A DNA stretch of 64,000 nucleotides, from the NCBI GenBank assembly GCA_964203275.1, contig CAXNMF010000001.1, positions 434,001 to 498,000 of the forward strand, given 5' to 3'. Position 1 is the first letter of the stretch. Every line of letters starts with the position of its first letter. Below are positions 35,528-44,261 of the stretch, one piece after another. The DNA comes from Ga0077527 sp945862135. GTDB taxonomy: Bacteria > Pseudomonadota > Gammaproteobacteria > Burkholderiales > SG8-41. The notes beneath the pieces are model-generated. The model did not search any database, was not told the origin of the DNA, and saw nothing but the letters and a program-made list of their open reading frames with translations. The position numbers and the translations under genes are program-made.

Positions 35528-37929
35528 TGGCTGACTGCAGCCTGGAAGGCCGGTATTGAAGGCAGCACGATGACGCGACCGTCAGCGCTGATCGGCGAAA
35601 CGGTAAGAGGCTGTAGCGTAATGGTCTTCGCACCGGGTTTGGCGCGAAGCCGGATGATGGCCAGCGCGCCGTTGCCGTTGACGGGTTTTCCGCTTGTGCG
35701 GGAGACGCCGCCGTAAATCCGGCCGGCCGGATCAACGGTTTGATTGAATGTGGTCGGCTGGCTGTCCTGACGCATCATCAGGCCTTCCTCGACGCCGAGA
35801 ATTTCGATTGCGGCAGGATCAAATTGCAACTGGAAGGCCGCGCTGGATACCGGCAATGAACTACGCAGGTTCAGCACCACGGAGACTTCCTGTCCAGCCT
35901 TTGCCGAGGCTGCACCCAGCCAGCTGATGCCAAAGGAACTGTTGGTCGAGGCGGCAGCCGCCGCCGGATTGATGGCAACTGCCGGTAACGCAGGCAAGGG
36001 CGCTGCGGTAATCGCCTGGGCACCCACTGCCGGGCCTGCGGGCAAACCCCTGTGGTCGGACGGCGGCAGTGGCTGGCTCATAGCCTGCGGCGGCGTGGTG
36101 ATTGCGCCTGCGGGGGCGTTGGGATTAAAGGGCTGCACCGGCCGGGGTGCAACAACTGCCGGCTTGGCTTCCGGCCTGGTCTCCGGTGGAACAGGTTTGG
36201 CGATCAGAGGCCGAGTACGGAAGGCGCTTTCAGTACCGGACCAGGATTCCTGATCTGTCACATCGGCGCGTTTTACAGTGCGGATCAGGCGCGGTGTGAT
36301 CGACATCACGATTTCGGTTTTGTCGCCATTGGTGGCAACCGTGCCGAACAGCCGGTCCAGGATCGGGAATTCACCGACCACCGGCAAGCGGTTGGCGGTG
36401 CGGCGATCGTCGTCTCGAATCAGCCCCGACAGGACCTGGGTTTCGCCGTCTTTCAGTTCGAGTACGGTGTTGGTGGTACGGGTGCCAACGCGATATGCAA
36501 CGGCGCCCGTCTGGGTTTCGACTTTTTCACCCAGCGTATTGACTTCAAGCGCCAGCTTGATCGACACGGTGTCATCCATGTTGACAGTAGGCTCAACGTC
36601 CAGCTTCAGACCGATGTCCAGGTAGGTGATCTGCTGCGATACCAAGGCCACGGTGGTGCCGCCGGTTGTGGGGGTCGTCGTGGAGCTGATGACAGGCACG
36701 CGTTCACCGATCTGCACTTTGGCTTTCTGCCGGTTCTTGACACGGATGCGCGGATTCGACAGCAGATTGCTGCGTCCCTCCTGGTCCTTGAGGTTGATGT
36801 TGATGTTGGAATTGAGTTTATTGACGAGGTCGCCGTTGATGATCTGCAAAGAATCCGGATAGCGAGCGCCGATATTGGTGTCTCGGATGCGGCTGATTTC
36901 CAGAATTTCTACCTCCAGCATGACTTCCGGTTCAGGAACGTCGTGCGCGGCAATCAGTTTTTCTGCCATGCGGATGACGTCAGGGGTGTCACGCAGAACC
37001 AGCAGATTGACGCGCTCGTCGATAAAGATGTCTTTGACCTTGAGCATGGTTTTCAGCATACCCATGGTCTGCTTGAGGTCGGCATTCTGGATATAGAAGC
37101 TTCGCAACAGCAGGTCCTGATATTCCTTGTTTTTGGCCTGGGTTGCCGGATAAATCATGATGGTGTTTTCGGAAATGATCTTCTTTTCGAGTTGTGCCGG
37201 GATCAGGATCAGGTCGATGGCGTCTTCGACGCGGACTTGTTGCACGAAAATCGTTACCCGGGTGTCGGCGCGTACGTCCTTGTCGAGAATGAAGTTGATG
37301 CCGGTGTCCCGAGACAACGCCTCGAGCACGGTACGCAGGCCGGTATCTCGGAAATGAAGTGTTACCGGACGTTCTTGGCGCGCTTTCAGCACCGGTATGG
37401 ATGTTCCGTAGGCCATGCGCTGACTGTCAATTTTGCGGCGAAGATCGGCAACGCCTTTGATTTCGGGATTGAGCAGGGTGATTTTTCTGAGCAGTGCTTC
37501 GGCGTCTTGCCATTTTCCGGCGGCGGTAAGCTTTTCCGCCTCCCGAAGTTGTGCGGAGAGTTGCCGATCACGCGCGATATTTTCTGCCACAGGTGCGATA
37601 CGTGAATTGTTATTGTCGATTCCGCGACTGCGCCGTACGAGGGCATCGGCATCATTGAAACGACCGTCTCGCCGGGCTTTTTCGGCAGCCTCCAGCAAGG
37701 TGTTCATGATGGCGTCACGCTGGCGGCGGAACGCTGACCGATACTGGTTGTCGGAGGGCGATTCTTTCATTGCCAGACGCAGGGACTCGAGGCCGTCCTC
37801 GAACTGGCCACTTTCAATTTGTGAAGTCCCGTCCTTGTATAGGCGTTCCGCTGCGCAGCCGCCGAGCAGAGCAACTGCCAGCAGGGCAAAGGTTAATGTG
37901 TAATTGACTTTCATGTTCTTGTCTTTCAT
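35524..37929 (-). CDS. Secretin (GspD/MshL/PilQ family) lipoprotein with C-terminal cohesin-like domain
   Basis: 801 residues. Lipobox LLGGC (Cys25) after the signal; helical repeats to about 150; then the N-domain motif VTLHFRDTGLRTVLEALSRD; secretin core with LLSNPRIRVKNRQKAKVQIG, VPVISS and GLKLDVEPTV, LKDGETQVLSGLIRDD; a Pro/Ala linker; and a last ~120 residues (GQEVSVVLNLRSSLPVSSA, AFQLQFDPAAIEILGVEEG) that look like a cohesin/dockerin-type beta-sandwich. Forms the outer-membrane gate. A cohesin tail is seen in some T2SS-like clusters but not in classical GspD. Confidence 0.92.
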   Translation of the reverse strand: MKDKNMKVNYTLTFALLAVALLGGCAAERLYKDGTSQIESGQFEDGLESLRLAMKESPSDNQYRSAFRRQRDAIMNTLLEAAEKARRDGRFNDADALVRRSRGIDNNNSRIAPVAENIARDRQLSAQLREAEKLTAAGKWQDAEALLRKITLLNPEIKGVADLRRKIDSQRMAYGTSIPVLKARQERPVTLHFRDTGLRTVLEALSRDTGINFILDKDVRADTRVTIFVQQVRVEDAIDLILIPAQLEKKIISENTIMIYPATQAKNKEYQDLLLRSFYIQNADLKQTMGMLKTMLKVKDIFIDERVNLLVLRDTPDVIRMAEKLIAAHDVPEPEVMLEVEILEISRIRDTNIGARYPDSLQIINGDLVNKLNSNININLKDQEGRSNLLSNPRIRVKNRQKAKVQIGERVPVISSTTTPTTGGTTVALVSQQITYLDIGLKLDVEPTVNMDDTVSIKLALEVNTLGEKVETQTGAVAYRVGTRTTNTVLELKDGETQVLSGLIRDDDRRTANRLPVVGEFPILDRLFGTVATNGDKTEIVMSITPRLIRTVKRADVTDQESWSGTESAFRTRPLIAKPVPPETRPEAKPAVVAPRPVQPFNPNAPAGAITTPPQAMSQPLPPSDHRGLPAGPAVGAQAITAAPLPALPAVAINPAAAAASTNSSFGISWLGAASAKAGQEVSVVLNLRSSLPVSSAAFQLQFDPAAIEILGVEEGLMMRQDSQPTTFNQTVDPAGRIYGGVSRTSGKPVNGNGALAIIRLRAKPGAKTITLQPLTVSPISADGRVIVLPSIPAFQAAVSQ

Positions 37930-38468
37930 TTGCCCGCAGCAAGATTCTGCGGGGTGTCGAGCGGGATATAACGAAGGTAAACAGTTGATGCATCAATGCG
38001 ATCAACGCTGTAAGTCTGGTCGATAATGTCCCCTGCACGCGCACTGATCAGGCGCTGGCCCGAGGTCAGGTAAACGACCACCCCGTCGTTGCTTTCCATG
38101 CGGCCCGAGTAAGTGAAAGGTAGGGGCGGTGCTGTCGGTATTGGCGGCGGCGGCGGCGGTGGCGGAGGGGGTGGGGGTGGGGAGACAAACCAGGTGTGGC
38201 TGCGGAACGACGATTTTTCATCGACTGCAGCGAGCAGGTCGAGGTCACGCTCGCGCGGCGTTTTCAACGCTTCGGCTTCCGCAGGCTTAGAGGCAGCCAC
38301 AGTTTCCGTAGCGCTTGCGGGGGCGGCAGTCTTTTTAGCCGAAGTCGGGGCAACCAAGGGAATGGCGGCATTCTCGCCGGCCTCCGGTACCAAAAAGTGC
38401 AGGGCAGCGGCGCCGACGACGCCAGCGGTCAGCAGAAGCTTGCGCATTTTAGGATTGAGGGATTTCAC
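37926..38468 (-). CDS. GspC/PilP-like periplasmic linker protein
   Basis: 180 residues from the GTG at 38468, which overlaps the upstream stop (GTGA). One transmembrane helix (MRKLLLTAGVVGAAALHFL), an Ala/Lys linker, a run of 13 prolines, then a small beta-domain LPFTYSGRMESNDGVVVYL and VDRIDASTVYLRYIPL, the homology-region fold that contacts the secretin N-domains. So it bridges the inner-membrane platform and the outer gate. The poly-proline spacer probably acts as a rigid rod across the periplasm. Confidence 0.82.
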   Translation of the reverse strand: MKSLNPKMRKLLLTAGVVGAAALHFLVPEAGENAAIPLVAPTSAKKTAAPASATETVAASKPAEAEALKTPRERDLDLLAAVDEKSSFRSHTWFVSPPPPPPPPPPPPPIPTAPPLPFTYSGRMESNDGVVVYLTSGQRLISARAGDIIDQTYSVDRIDASTVYLRYIPLDTPQNLAAGK

Positions 38469-38998
38469 GAGGCCCCCACAAAAAGCGAAAGTTTGACTCG
38501 GACCTGCAGGTTTTCGTCGGCAATCTGGTCGCGTCGAAACTCCAGTGCATCCAGCGCAAGGCGCGGGTCGTTGCGCAGGCACTGCGCCAGATAGGCACGG
38601 ATCGACGGATAATTCCCTTTGAGGGGCAGGCTGATGGTGTAGGTCCGGTAGCGGCTGTCGGCAGAGGATGCCAGGCGGTAATCACCCTCCAGCAGGGCCA
38701 GTTTGTGTTCCTCTGCGGCATTGAAAAGGCGGAGCACCGCAGCATTGATCTCATTTTCCGGGGTCAGAGGACTGTTTTGTATTTCTGGTGTTGGCGCCGC
38801 TACAGTGGCAACACCACTGCTCACTGGTGTTACCGGGGCTGCGACGAACTGCAAGTAGAGCATCGCCAGCAGACCCGTAGTCATCAGCGCGCAACCGATA
38901 ATGCCTGCGATGCCGATATCACGGGCAATGCGCCGTAGCGGGCGGCTATACTGCCGGAACTGAGCGGCGGAAAACGTTTTCACTTGTTCGACCTCCAC
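38465..38998 (-). CDS. PilO/GspM-like inner-membrane assembly protein
   Basis: 177 residues: short cytoplasmic tail, one transmembrane helix (IGIAGIIGCALMTTGLLAML), then a periplasmic helix and ferredoxin-like domain (YTISLPLKGNYPSIRAYLAQ). Size and plan match GspM/PilO. Overlaps PilN-like and GspC-like genes on both sides. Works with the PilM- and PilN-like proteins as the platform that couples the ATPase to the pseudopilus. Confidence 0.82.
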   Translation of the reverse strand: MEVEQVKTFSAAQFRQYSRPLRRIARDIGIAGIIGCALMTTGLLAMLYLQFVAAPVTPVSSGVATVAAPTPEIQNSPLTPENEINAAVLRLFNAAEEHKLALLEGDYRLASSADSRYRTYTISLPLKGNYPSIRAYLAQCLRNDPRLALDALEFRRDQIADENLQVRVKLSLFVGAS

Positions 38999-39480
38999 TG
39001 CACAGCCACCATGAAGCGCAGGGGCTTGTCCTGATCTTCGGTGCGGACCTGGTGTGACACCAGCACGGCGCTCGAAAACGCCGGATTGTTGGCGAGGGCG
39101 CTGACGAAAGTGGTCATGGCCTCAGCGGTCTTTCCTTCCGCGCTGATTTGTATTCGGCCTTTTTCGGCATCCGGTTCCACAGTCAGCAGCACCACATGAT
39201 CGGCAACCGCCTGATCAATGGCTGTCAGGATCATGCCCCAGGGCGTCGCGAGGCGGCGGTTCAGTGCGTCAAAGCGCTGGACCGTGCCAGCTGGTTTTTC
39301 CGCGGCGATACGCCGGGCTTTTTCCTCGGCAGCAGCTTTTTCTGTCGCCCCACGGCGTTCCTCAAGGGCAAAACCAGCAAGTAACGCACAAAAGGCACCG
39401 GCAGCCAGCAGCCAGTAACCTGGCGGCAGGGCACGTTTGCGTACTGCAAAATCAAGCTGAAGACGGGGGGCGATTCGCAT
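38980..39480 (-). CDS. PilN/GspL-like inner-membrane assembly protein
   Basis: 166 residues: LQLDFAVRKRALPPGYW, one transmembrane helix (LLAAGAFCALLAGFAL), then a coiled coil and a periplasmic ferredoxin-like domain (LTVEPDAEKGRIQISAEGK). Matches PilN, or the periplasmic part of GspL, with the cytoplasmic actin-like part supplied by the separate PilM-like gene upstream. This split is the type IV pilus style, not the fused GspL of classical T2SS. Confidence 0.82.
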   Translation of the reverse strand: MRIAPRLQLDFAVRKRALPPGYWLLAAGAFCALLAGFALEERRGATEKAAAEEKARRIAAEKPAGTVQRFDALNRRLATPWGMILTAIDQAVADHVVLLTVEPDAEKGRIQISAEGKTAEAMTTFVSALANNPAFSSAVLVSHQVRTEDQDKPLRFMVAVQWRSNK

Positions 39481-39495
39481 GACGGTGTTCTTGGA

Positions 39496-40281
39496 TCAGT
39501 GCAGCCGGTGAATCACAACCTGCAATGCCGGATCGATTGCCTGATCGACGCTTGCACCGTGTTCGAAAAGATAAAGGGGCATTTCACCGGTAACGGCGAA
39601 CAGTGATTGCTCGCGCGACAGTTCGCGTTCCAGGGTCACAGCTGGTTTGAGCCCCGAAAGCGGGGATTGCACCCAGGACCAGCCGTCGTTGCCGATCATG
39701 CCGATGACCATGCGCCCGGGCTCGACGCAGGCGAGCAGCGCGTGACTGCTGCCGCCGGGGAACCGGGCATGATCCAGCGTATGCGAAAACAGGGGTTGAA
39801 TGGCGCTGCAGCGCATGCCGGATGCCGAGAGCGCGGCATTGATGTCCGCAAGCAGCGCTTCCGGGATCGCCGCCGCAATGATGCCTTCGTCGGATACGCC
39901 GCGCGAGAGACGAATGGTGCTCGACTCCCATTCCGCGCCGTTGCGTTCGGCAACCATCGCGCGCGCAAACTCGACTTCTTCAGTGCGGCGCAGCTTACCC
40001 CTGTCCGCCGGCAGCACGACGTAGCGCACCCAGTGGTTGGAGATGACGATGACGGGTTCGAAGGCGCGGTCCGCTGCGGCCTTCTGTTTGCCGCACCATT
40101 CCGACAGACAGGCCATCGCGCCTGCCCACTCGCGTCCGTCAGCGGCCGGGCAGGTCATGCGCAAAGCGTTGTCAGGACGTCCTTTGCTGAGGCTGATGAT
40201 CTCCTTCGGCGAGATCAGCAGCGTCGGCTTGTCAGGACGCGAGAGTAACGCGGCGAACTTCTTCAATTGTAGTTTGACCAT
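39496..40281 (-). CDS. PilM-like actin-fold assembly protein
   Basis: 261 residues, cytoplasmic. Blocks such as VIVISNHWVRYVVLPADRG, EEVEFARAMV and GIIAAAIPEALLADINAAL fit the actin-like cytoplasmic module of PilM/GspL. It is shorter than PilM (~350) and the nucleotide-binding motifs are weak, so ATP binding is uncertain. Its start overlaps the GspE gene by 50 nt; no later start is convincing. Links the ATPase to the PilN/PilO-like proteins. Confidence 0.75.
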   Translation of the reverse strand: MVKLQLKKFAALLSRPDKPTLLISPKEIISLSKGRPDNALRMTCPAADGREWAGAMACLSEWCGKQKAAADRAFEPVIVISNHWVRYVVLPADRGKLRRTEEVEFARAMVAERNGAEWESSTIRLSRGVSDEGIIAAAIPEALLADINAALSASGMRCSAIQPLFSHTLDHARFPGGSSHALLACVEPGRMVIGMIGNDGWSWVQSPLSGLKPAVTLERELSREQSLFAVTGEMPLYLFEHGASVDQAIDPALQVVIHRLH

Positions 40282-41923
40282 TTTTCACCATGTCGAGGGC
40301 GGCTTCCCTCAGTGTGCGAATGCCGGCTGCCTGAGCAGCTTCCTTGATCTTGCGTATCGGTGCGCGGGACTGGATCAGATCACGCATGTCGTCGTTCATT
40401 TCGAGAATTTCAGCGATGGCCCGGCGGCCGCGGTATCCGCTGCCGCGGCAATGCGCGCAGCCGATGCCCGCGGCATAGGCGTCGGTGATGCCGGCGCTGA
40501 TGCCGGCACGCCGCAGCTCCGCGGCCTCCGGTTTCACCGGCTTCACGCACTGCGGGCAGTTCATCCGGATCAGACGCTGCGCAATGACCACGTTCAGCGC
40601 CGATACAAAACTGTAGCTGTCCACACCCATGTGGGCGAAGCGGCCGAACACGTCGAAAGTGTTGTTGGCGTGAACGCTGGTGAACACCAGGTGACCGGTG
40701 AGCGCCGACTGGACCGCAATCTGTGCGGTTTCCGGATCGCGGATTTCGCCGACCAGGATCTTGTCCGGGTCGTGGCGCAGGATCGAGCGCAGACCGCGCG
40801 CAAAGCCGAGGCCCTTTTTTTCGTTGACTGGTATCTGCAGAACCCCGGGCAGCTGGTATTCGATCGGGTCTTCAATAGTCACGATCTTGTCGCGGCCATT
40901 GTTGATTTCCGACAGCGCCGCGTACAGGGTGGTGGTCTTGCCGCTGCCGGTCGGACCGGTGACCAGCACCATGCCGTAGGCTTCGGTGATGTGGCGGCGG
41001 ATCTGTTCCGCGCTCAGTTCATCAAAGCCGAGGCGGCTTAGCGAAAGCCCTTCGTTGGCAGTCGTCAGATTTTGTTTGTCGAGAATCCGCAGTACCACAT
41101 CCTCGCCGTGCATGCTCGGCATCACCGATACCCGGAAGTCGACCCCGCGGCCCTTGATCGCAGCCTTGAAGCGGCCGTCCTGCGGTACACGGGTTTCCGA
41201 AATGTCGAGCTCGGCCAGAACCTTGACGCGCGAAATCGCGCGCTGCGCCAGTGCGCGGTCAGCAACGTGCGCGATCGGATTGAGCACGCCGTCTATGCGG
41301 TACAGCACGTGCAGTCCGTCAGGGCGCGTTTCGAGATGAATGTCACTGGCCTCGGCCTTCAAGCCGTCGTACAGCGTCGAGTTGACGATGCGCACCACCG
41401 GGCTCTCGTCCTCCGAGATTTGCGCCAGTGACAGTTCCTCGGTATTCGCCGATGCGCCGTTAGGGTCACCGGCGGCGACACTTTCGATCCCCGACATGGC
41501 GCGCATACTTTCCTCGCGCCGCGACAGCCAGGCTTCAAGGTCGGCCGGATGGGCAAGCGCACGTTCCAGCGGGTGCTGGTAGCGTGATTCGACCTGCGTG
41601 CAGCACTTGTCATCGAAAGGATCGGTCAGGACGACCAGCAGCGTTTCATCAAGCTTGACCACCGCACAGCGCGAGCGCGTGGCTTCGGAAAACGTCCAAA
41701 GAGAAAAATCGGCGGTAGCCTGTTCCAGCACCCGCGTGTCGAAATAGGACATGCGCAACCGTGTCGCAAGCGATGCCACGACAGCCGCCTCGCCGACATT
41801 GAGTTCGCGGTCAATGGCATGGATGACGTGAATGCCTTCTTCACCCGCATCTTTCCGCGCGCGATTGATGACGGCGGGATCGATCTGCGAAATGTTCCCT
41901 GCTGGGAGGTCTTGTGCGTTCAT
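40232..41923 (-). CDS. Type II secretion/type IV pilus assembly ATPase (GspE/PilB family)
   Basis: 563 residues. N-terminal MshEN-like domain, then the ATPase core: Walker A GPTGSGKTTTLYAAL, Asp box TIEDPIEYQLPGVLQIPVNE, Walker B DKILVGEIRDPETAQIAVQS, His box LTGHLVFTSVHANNTFD. A tetracysteine zinc site (CPQC and CAHC) is present as in GspE/PilB assembly motors, not in retraction PilT. Powers pseudopilus polymerisation. Overlaps gspF by 4 nt. Confidence 0.94.
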   Translation of the reverse strand: MNAQDLPAGNISQIDPAVINRARKDAGEEGIHVIHAIDRELNVGEAAVVASLATRLRMSYFDTRVLEQATADFSLWTFSEATRSRCAVVKLDETLLVVLTDPFDDKCCTQVESRYQHPLERALAHPADLEAWLSRREESMRAMSGIESVAAGDPNGASANTEELSLAQISEDESPVVRIVNSTLYDGLKAEASDIHLETRPDGLHVLYRIDGVLNPIAHVADRALAQRAISRVKVLAELDISETRVPQDGRFKAAIKGRGVDFRVSVMPSMHGEDVVLRILDKQNLTTANEGLSLSRLGFDELSAEQIRRHITEAYGMVLVTGPTGSGKTTTLYAALSEINNGRDKIVTIEDPIEYQLPGVLQIPVNEKKGLGFARGLRSILRHDPDKILVGEIRDPETAQIAVQSALTGHLVFTSVHANNTFDVFGRFAHMGVDSYSFVSALNVVIAQRLIRMNCPQCVKPVKPEAAELRRAGISAGITDAYAAGIGCAHCRGSGYRGRRAIAEILEMNDDMRDLIQSRAPIRKIKEAAQAAGIRTLREAALDMVKNGQTTIEEVRRVTLAS

Positions 41924-43110
41924 TCGATGGTTGCCGCCATGTCAAATATCGGGAGATACATCAGCACCACAATCCCGCCGATGACGATGCCGAGGAGCGC
42001 CATCAGCAGCGGTTCCATCATCCGTGTCAACGTGCCCAGGGTTCGTGACAGGCGCTGCTCTTCGAAGCTGGCCGCCCGGTCGAGCATTTCAGAGAGCCGG
42101 CCCGAACGTTCGCCGGCGCGGATCAGGCGCAGTGCGATGCCTTCGATCAGGCCGCTGCGTTCGAGCGTGTCAGAAAGCTGCTGGCCGTTGCGCAAAGCCC
42201 GGGCGGCAGCGCGTACCGCTTCGGCAAGACCTTTGGGAACGGCGATGACGCATTCCTCGAGCGCCTGCGCCAGCGGGATACCGGCCTGCAGCAGCATCGC
42301 GAGCGCGCGATAAAGGCGGATGTATTCAAAGGCCTGCATCAGGTTGGCGACTGCGGGAATCGCCAGCAGCGCACGGCGGAGGGCTCCGGTGCGCAGCGCG
42401 TGCTTGATCCCGGCGATCGCAAGCACCACGCCGGCAATGCTGCCGGCGAGCACCACCTGCCAGTTCGCGCGGGCAAACGAACCCCAGGCGAGCATCAGGC
42501 GGGACAATGCCGGCAGGTCGCGGCCCGCTTCACGGTAAACCTCGCTGAATTTGGGTACGACGAAGCCCAGCAGGAAGGCCACAACCAGCGCACCGACGCC
42601 GAGAAGCAGCGCGGGGTAAACCAGCGAGGCGCGTACAGTTGCCCCGAGGGCTTCTGCAGTTGTCGCGTATTCGGAGAAACGGCGCAGCGCGTCAGCGAGA
42701 CCGCCGCTGCGCTCGGAGGAGCGGGCGGAAGCGATCAGCATGCGGGGAAAGGTGCCGTCAGCGTTTTCCAGTGCTTCCGAAAACGTAGCGCCCCGTGCCA
42801 TTTCCGCGGCAATTTTTCCAAGCATCTGGCGGATCGCCGCATCCGGCTCGCGTTCAGCCAGCGCATCGATGGCTTCGGTGATGGTCAGGCCGGCCTCCAG
42901 CAAGGCCACCAGTTCCTGGGCGAAGGTTGTGACCTGCAGCTTCGCCTGGCGGCGCGGCAGTTGCCATTGCCAGTGAAAGGTTGATTCCACCTTGATGACG
43001 CGCATGCCCTGCCCCGCGACCAGCCGCTGCGCAGCTTCCGCGTTCGGCGCCTCGATACGCACCTGATGGGGTGCGCCGCCGGTGGAGATGGCCAATACCC
43101 GGAATTTCAT
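41920..43110 (-). CDS. Type II secretion inner-membrane platform protein GspF
   Basis: 396 residues with two copies of the T2SSF helical domain (FAQELVALLEAGLTITEAID and YIRLYRALAMLLQAGIPLAQ) and three transmembrane helices (near 165-190, 215-235 and the C-terminal LLMALLGIVIGGIVVLMYL). Length and layout are standard for GspF/PilC. Sits between the major pseudopilin and the ATPase genes. Confidence 0.94.
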   Translation of the reverse strand: MKFRVLAISTGGAPHQVRIEAPNAEAAQRLVAGQGMRVIKVESTFHWQWQLPRRQAKLQVTTFAQELVALLEAGLTITEAIDALAEREPDAAIRQMLGKIAAEMARGATFSEALENADGTFPRMLIASARSSERSGGLADALRRFSEYATTAEALGATVRASLVYPALLLGVGALVVAFLLGFVVPKFSEVYREAGRDLPALSRLMLAWGSFARANWQVVLAGSIAGVVLAIAGIKHALRTGALRRALLAIPAVANLMQAFEYIRLYRALAMLLQAGIPLAQALEECVIAVPKGLAEAVRAAARALRNGQQLSDTLERSGLIEGIALRLIRAGERSGRLSEMLDRAASFEEQRLSRTLGTLTRMMEPLLMALLGIVIGGIVVLMYLPIFDMAATIE

Positions 43111-43112
43111 GA

Positions 43113-43556
43113 TTAGCGCGCTGCAATGTCCGCGTCGGGACCGGTGCCGCCCTGACGGCCATCGCGGCCCAGGGATAACAGGTCATATTCCGATTTTTCG
43201 CCGGGTACCCGGTAAATGTACGGGCGGCCCCAGGGATCCGCGGGTAAATCCCCCTTCAGGTAGGGGCCGTCCCATTTCGGTTCGTTTTGCGGACGTTCAT
43301 TGAGCGCCGCCAGGCCGGCTTCGGTTCCGGGATAACGCCCGGTATCGAGGCGGTATTGATCCAGCGCTTTTTCCAGTCCAACGAGTTGCGCTTTGGCAAC
43401 CTTGGCTTCGGACTTGCCCAACTGGCCGAAGTAACGCGGGCCGACGAAGCTGGCCAACAAGCCGATGATGACCAGAACCACCAGCAGCTCAAGTAAGGTG
43501 AAGCCGCGACTGGATGCGACGGGGCGATTGAAGATCGTGATCATTGTGAGTTTCAT
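43113..43556 (-). CDS. gspG: Major pseudopilin GspG
   Basis: 147 residues. Leader then SRG/FTLLELLVVLVIIGLLASFV with Glu at +5; the globular domain has the T2SS GspG signature KALDQYRLDTGRYPGTEAGL, PQNEPKWDGPYLKG, DPWGRPYIY, and the calcium-site end SLGRDGRQGGTGPDADI. I take the ATG at 43556 (the frame opens at 43601 inside the promoter; 43544 is also possible); Shine-Dalgarno is weak. First gene of the T2SS operon, behind a promoter at 43592-43620 that carries the 9-bp-period repeat. Confidence 0.92.
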   Translation of the reverse strand: MKLTMITIFNRPVASSRGFTLLELLVVLVIIGLLASFVGPRYFGQLGKSEAKVAKAQLVGLEKALDQYRLDTGRYPGTEAGLAALNERPQNEPKWDGPYLKGDLPADPWGRPYIYRVPGEKSEYDLLSLGRDGRQGGTGPDADIAAR

Positions 43557-43586
43557 GGGAGGCTCGCGATAAGTGATGTTCTGATT

Positions 43587-43620
43587 TATCAATAATATCA
43601 CTTTTGCTGATTAATGTGAA
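43587..43620 (-). promoter_or_regulatory. T2SS operon promoter with 9-bp-period repeat over the -10 box
   Basis: Minus strand TTCACA (43615-43620), 17-bp spacer, TATTAT (43592-43597). The plus strand of 43587-43600 is TATCA-ATAA-TATCA followed by CTTTT, two perfect half-sites at a 9-bp step, covering the -10 box. Confidence 0.6.
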
Positions 43621-44261
43621 GTATTGTGAAGAAATTGCGTGTTTGACTCGGAATGGAATTGACTGGATGTTTTAGTTTTTCAGAATTTCTGTCTTGGATG
43701 AGCTGGTGTTCAGTCAGAAATAATCCGTAAGTTATTGAAGTAAATAATAAAAGTTATTCTGGTCAGGCGCCGTAATTTTCTTATTTCCTGGTCATGAATT
43801 GTGAAATGGAGTGGATCGCGGGTTGCGAACACGCTGCGGGAAAGAAACGGTCTTTCATTACCGCAATCAGCAGGTCATCCCTCTGAGCAGTCTGCACTGC
43901 ACTGCCTGAAGGCAAGAATGAACAGTAAAGGCGGTTGACAACGGATCTGCTAAGGTTTTGCATGGCGGTGGGCGGTGCAAAAGTGGGTTAAGTGGTATCA
44001 ATAATATCATTTTTACCGTTTACAGCAAATAACCTTTACGTTCACGAATTCGCACTGAAATAGCAATGCTGCCGATAGCGTTACAGGCATCTTTGAAAAT
44101 TCTGCATAAAACCAACAAAAAAATCACAACAGAAATGGCAATATCGTTAAAATTACAGCCCTAACAGAGCCTGTGTTCTCCCGACGTTTCAGGGGTAATA
44201 GTTGGAGGGGCAGTTTTTCAGACGCAAGCTGCGCCGATCAACGTGATATCCGAGGGCATTA
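43621..44261. other. Long regulatory spacer between T2SS operon and HTH-receiver gene
   Basis: About 640 bases, AT-rich, with no convincing coding frame. It holds a second TATCA-ATAA-TATCA repeat at 43996-44009 and a TTGACA at 43935-43940 lacking a good -10. GAGGGC lies a few bases before the ATG at 44262. No aptamer or terminator recognised. Confidence 0.5.
43996..44009 (+). promoter_or_regulatory. 9-bp-period repeat upstream of the HTH-receiver gene
   Basis: TATCA-ATAA-TATCA then TTTTT: the same 14 bases as at 43587-43600, 409 bp away and in the same orientation. Probably controls the regulator gene itself, 253 bp downstream. Confidence 0.6.

Noticed and set aside
36052..37605. 517-residue plus-strand frame opposite the secretin
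   Set aside because: Antisense to a well-supported secretin; no signal peptide or domain, and it breaks the operon layout.
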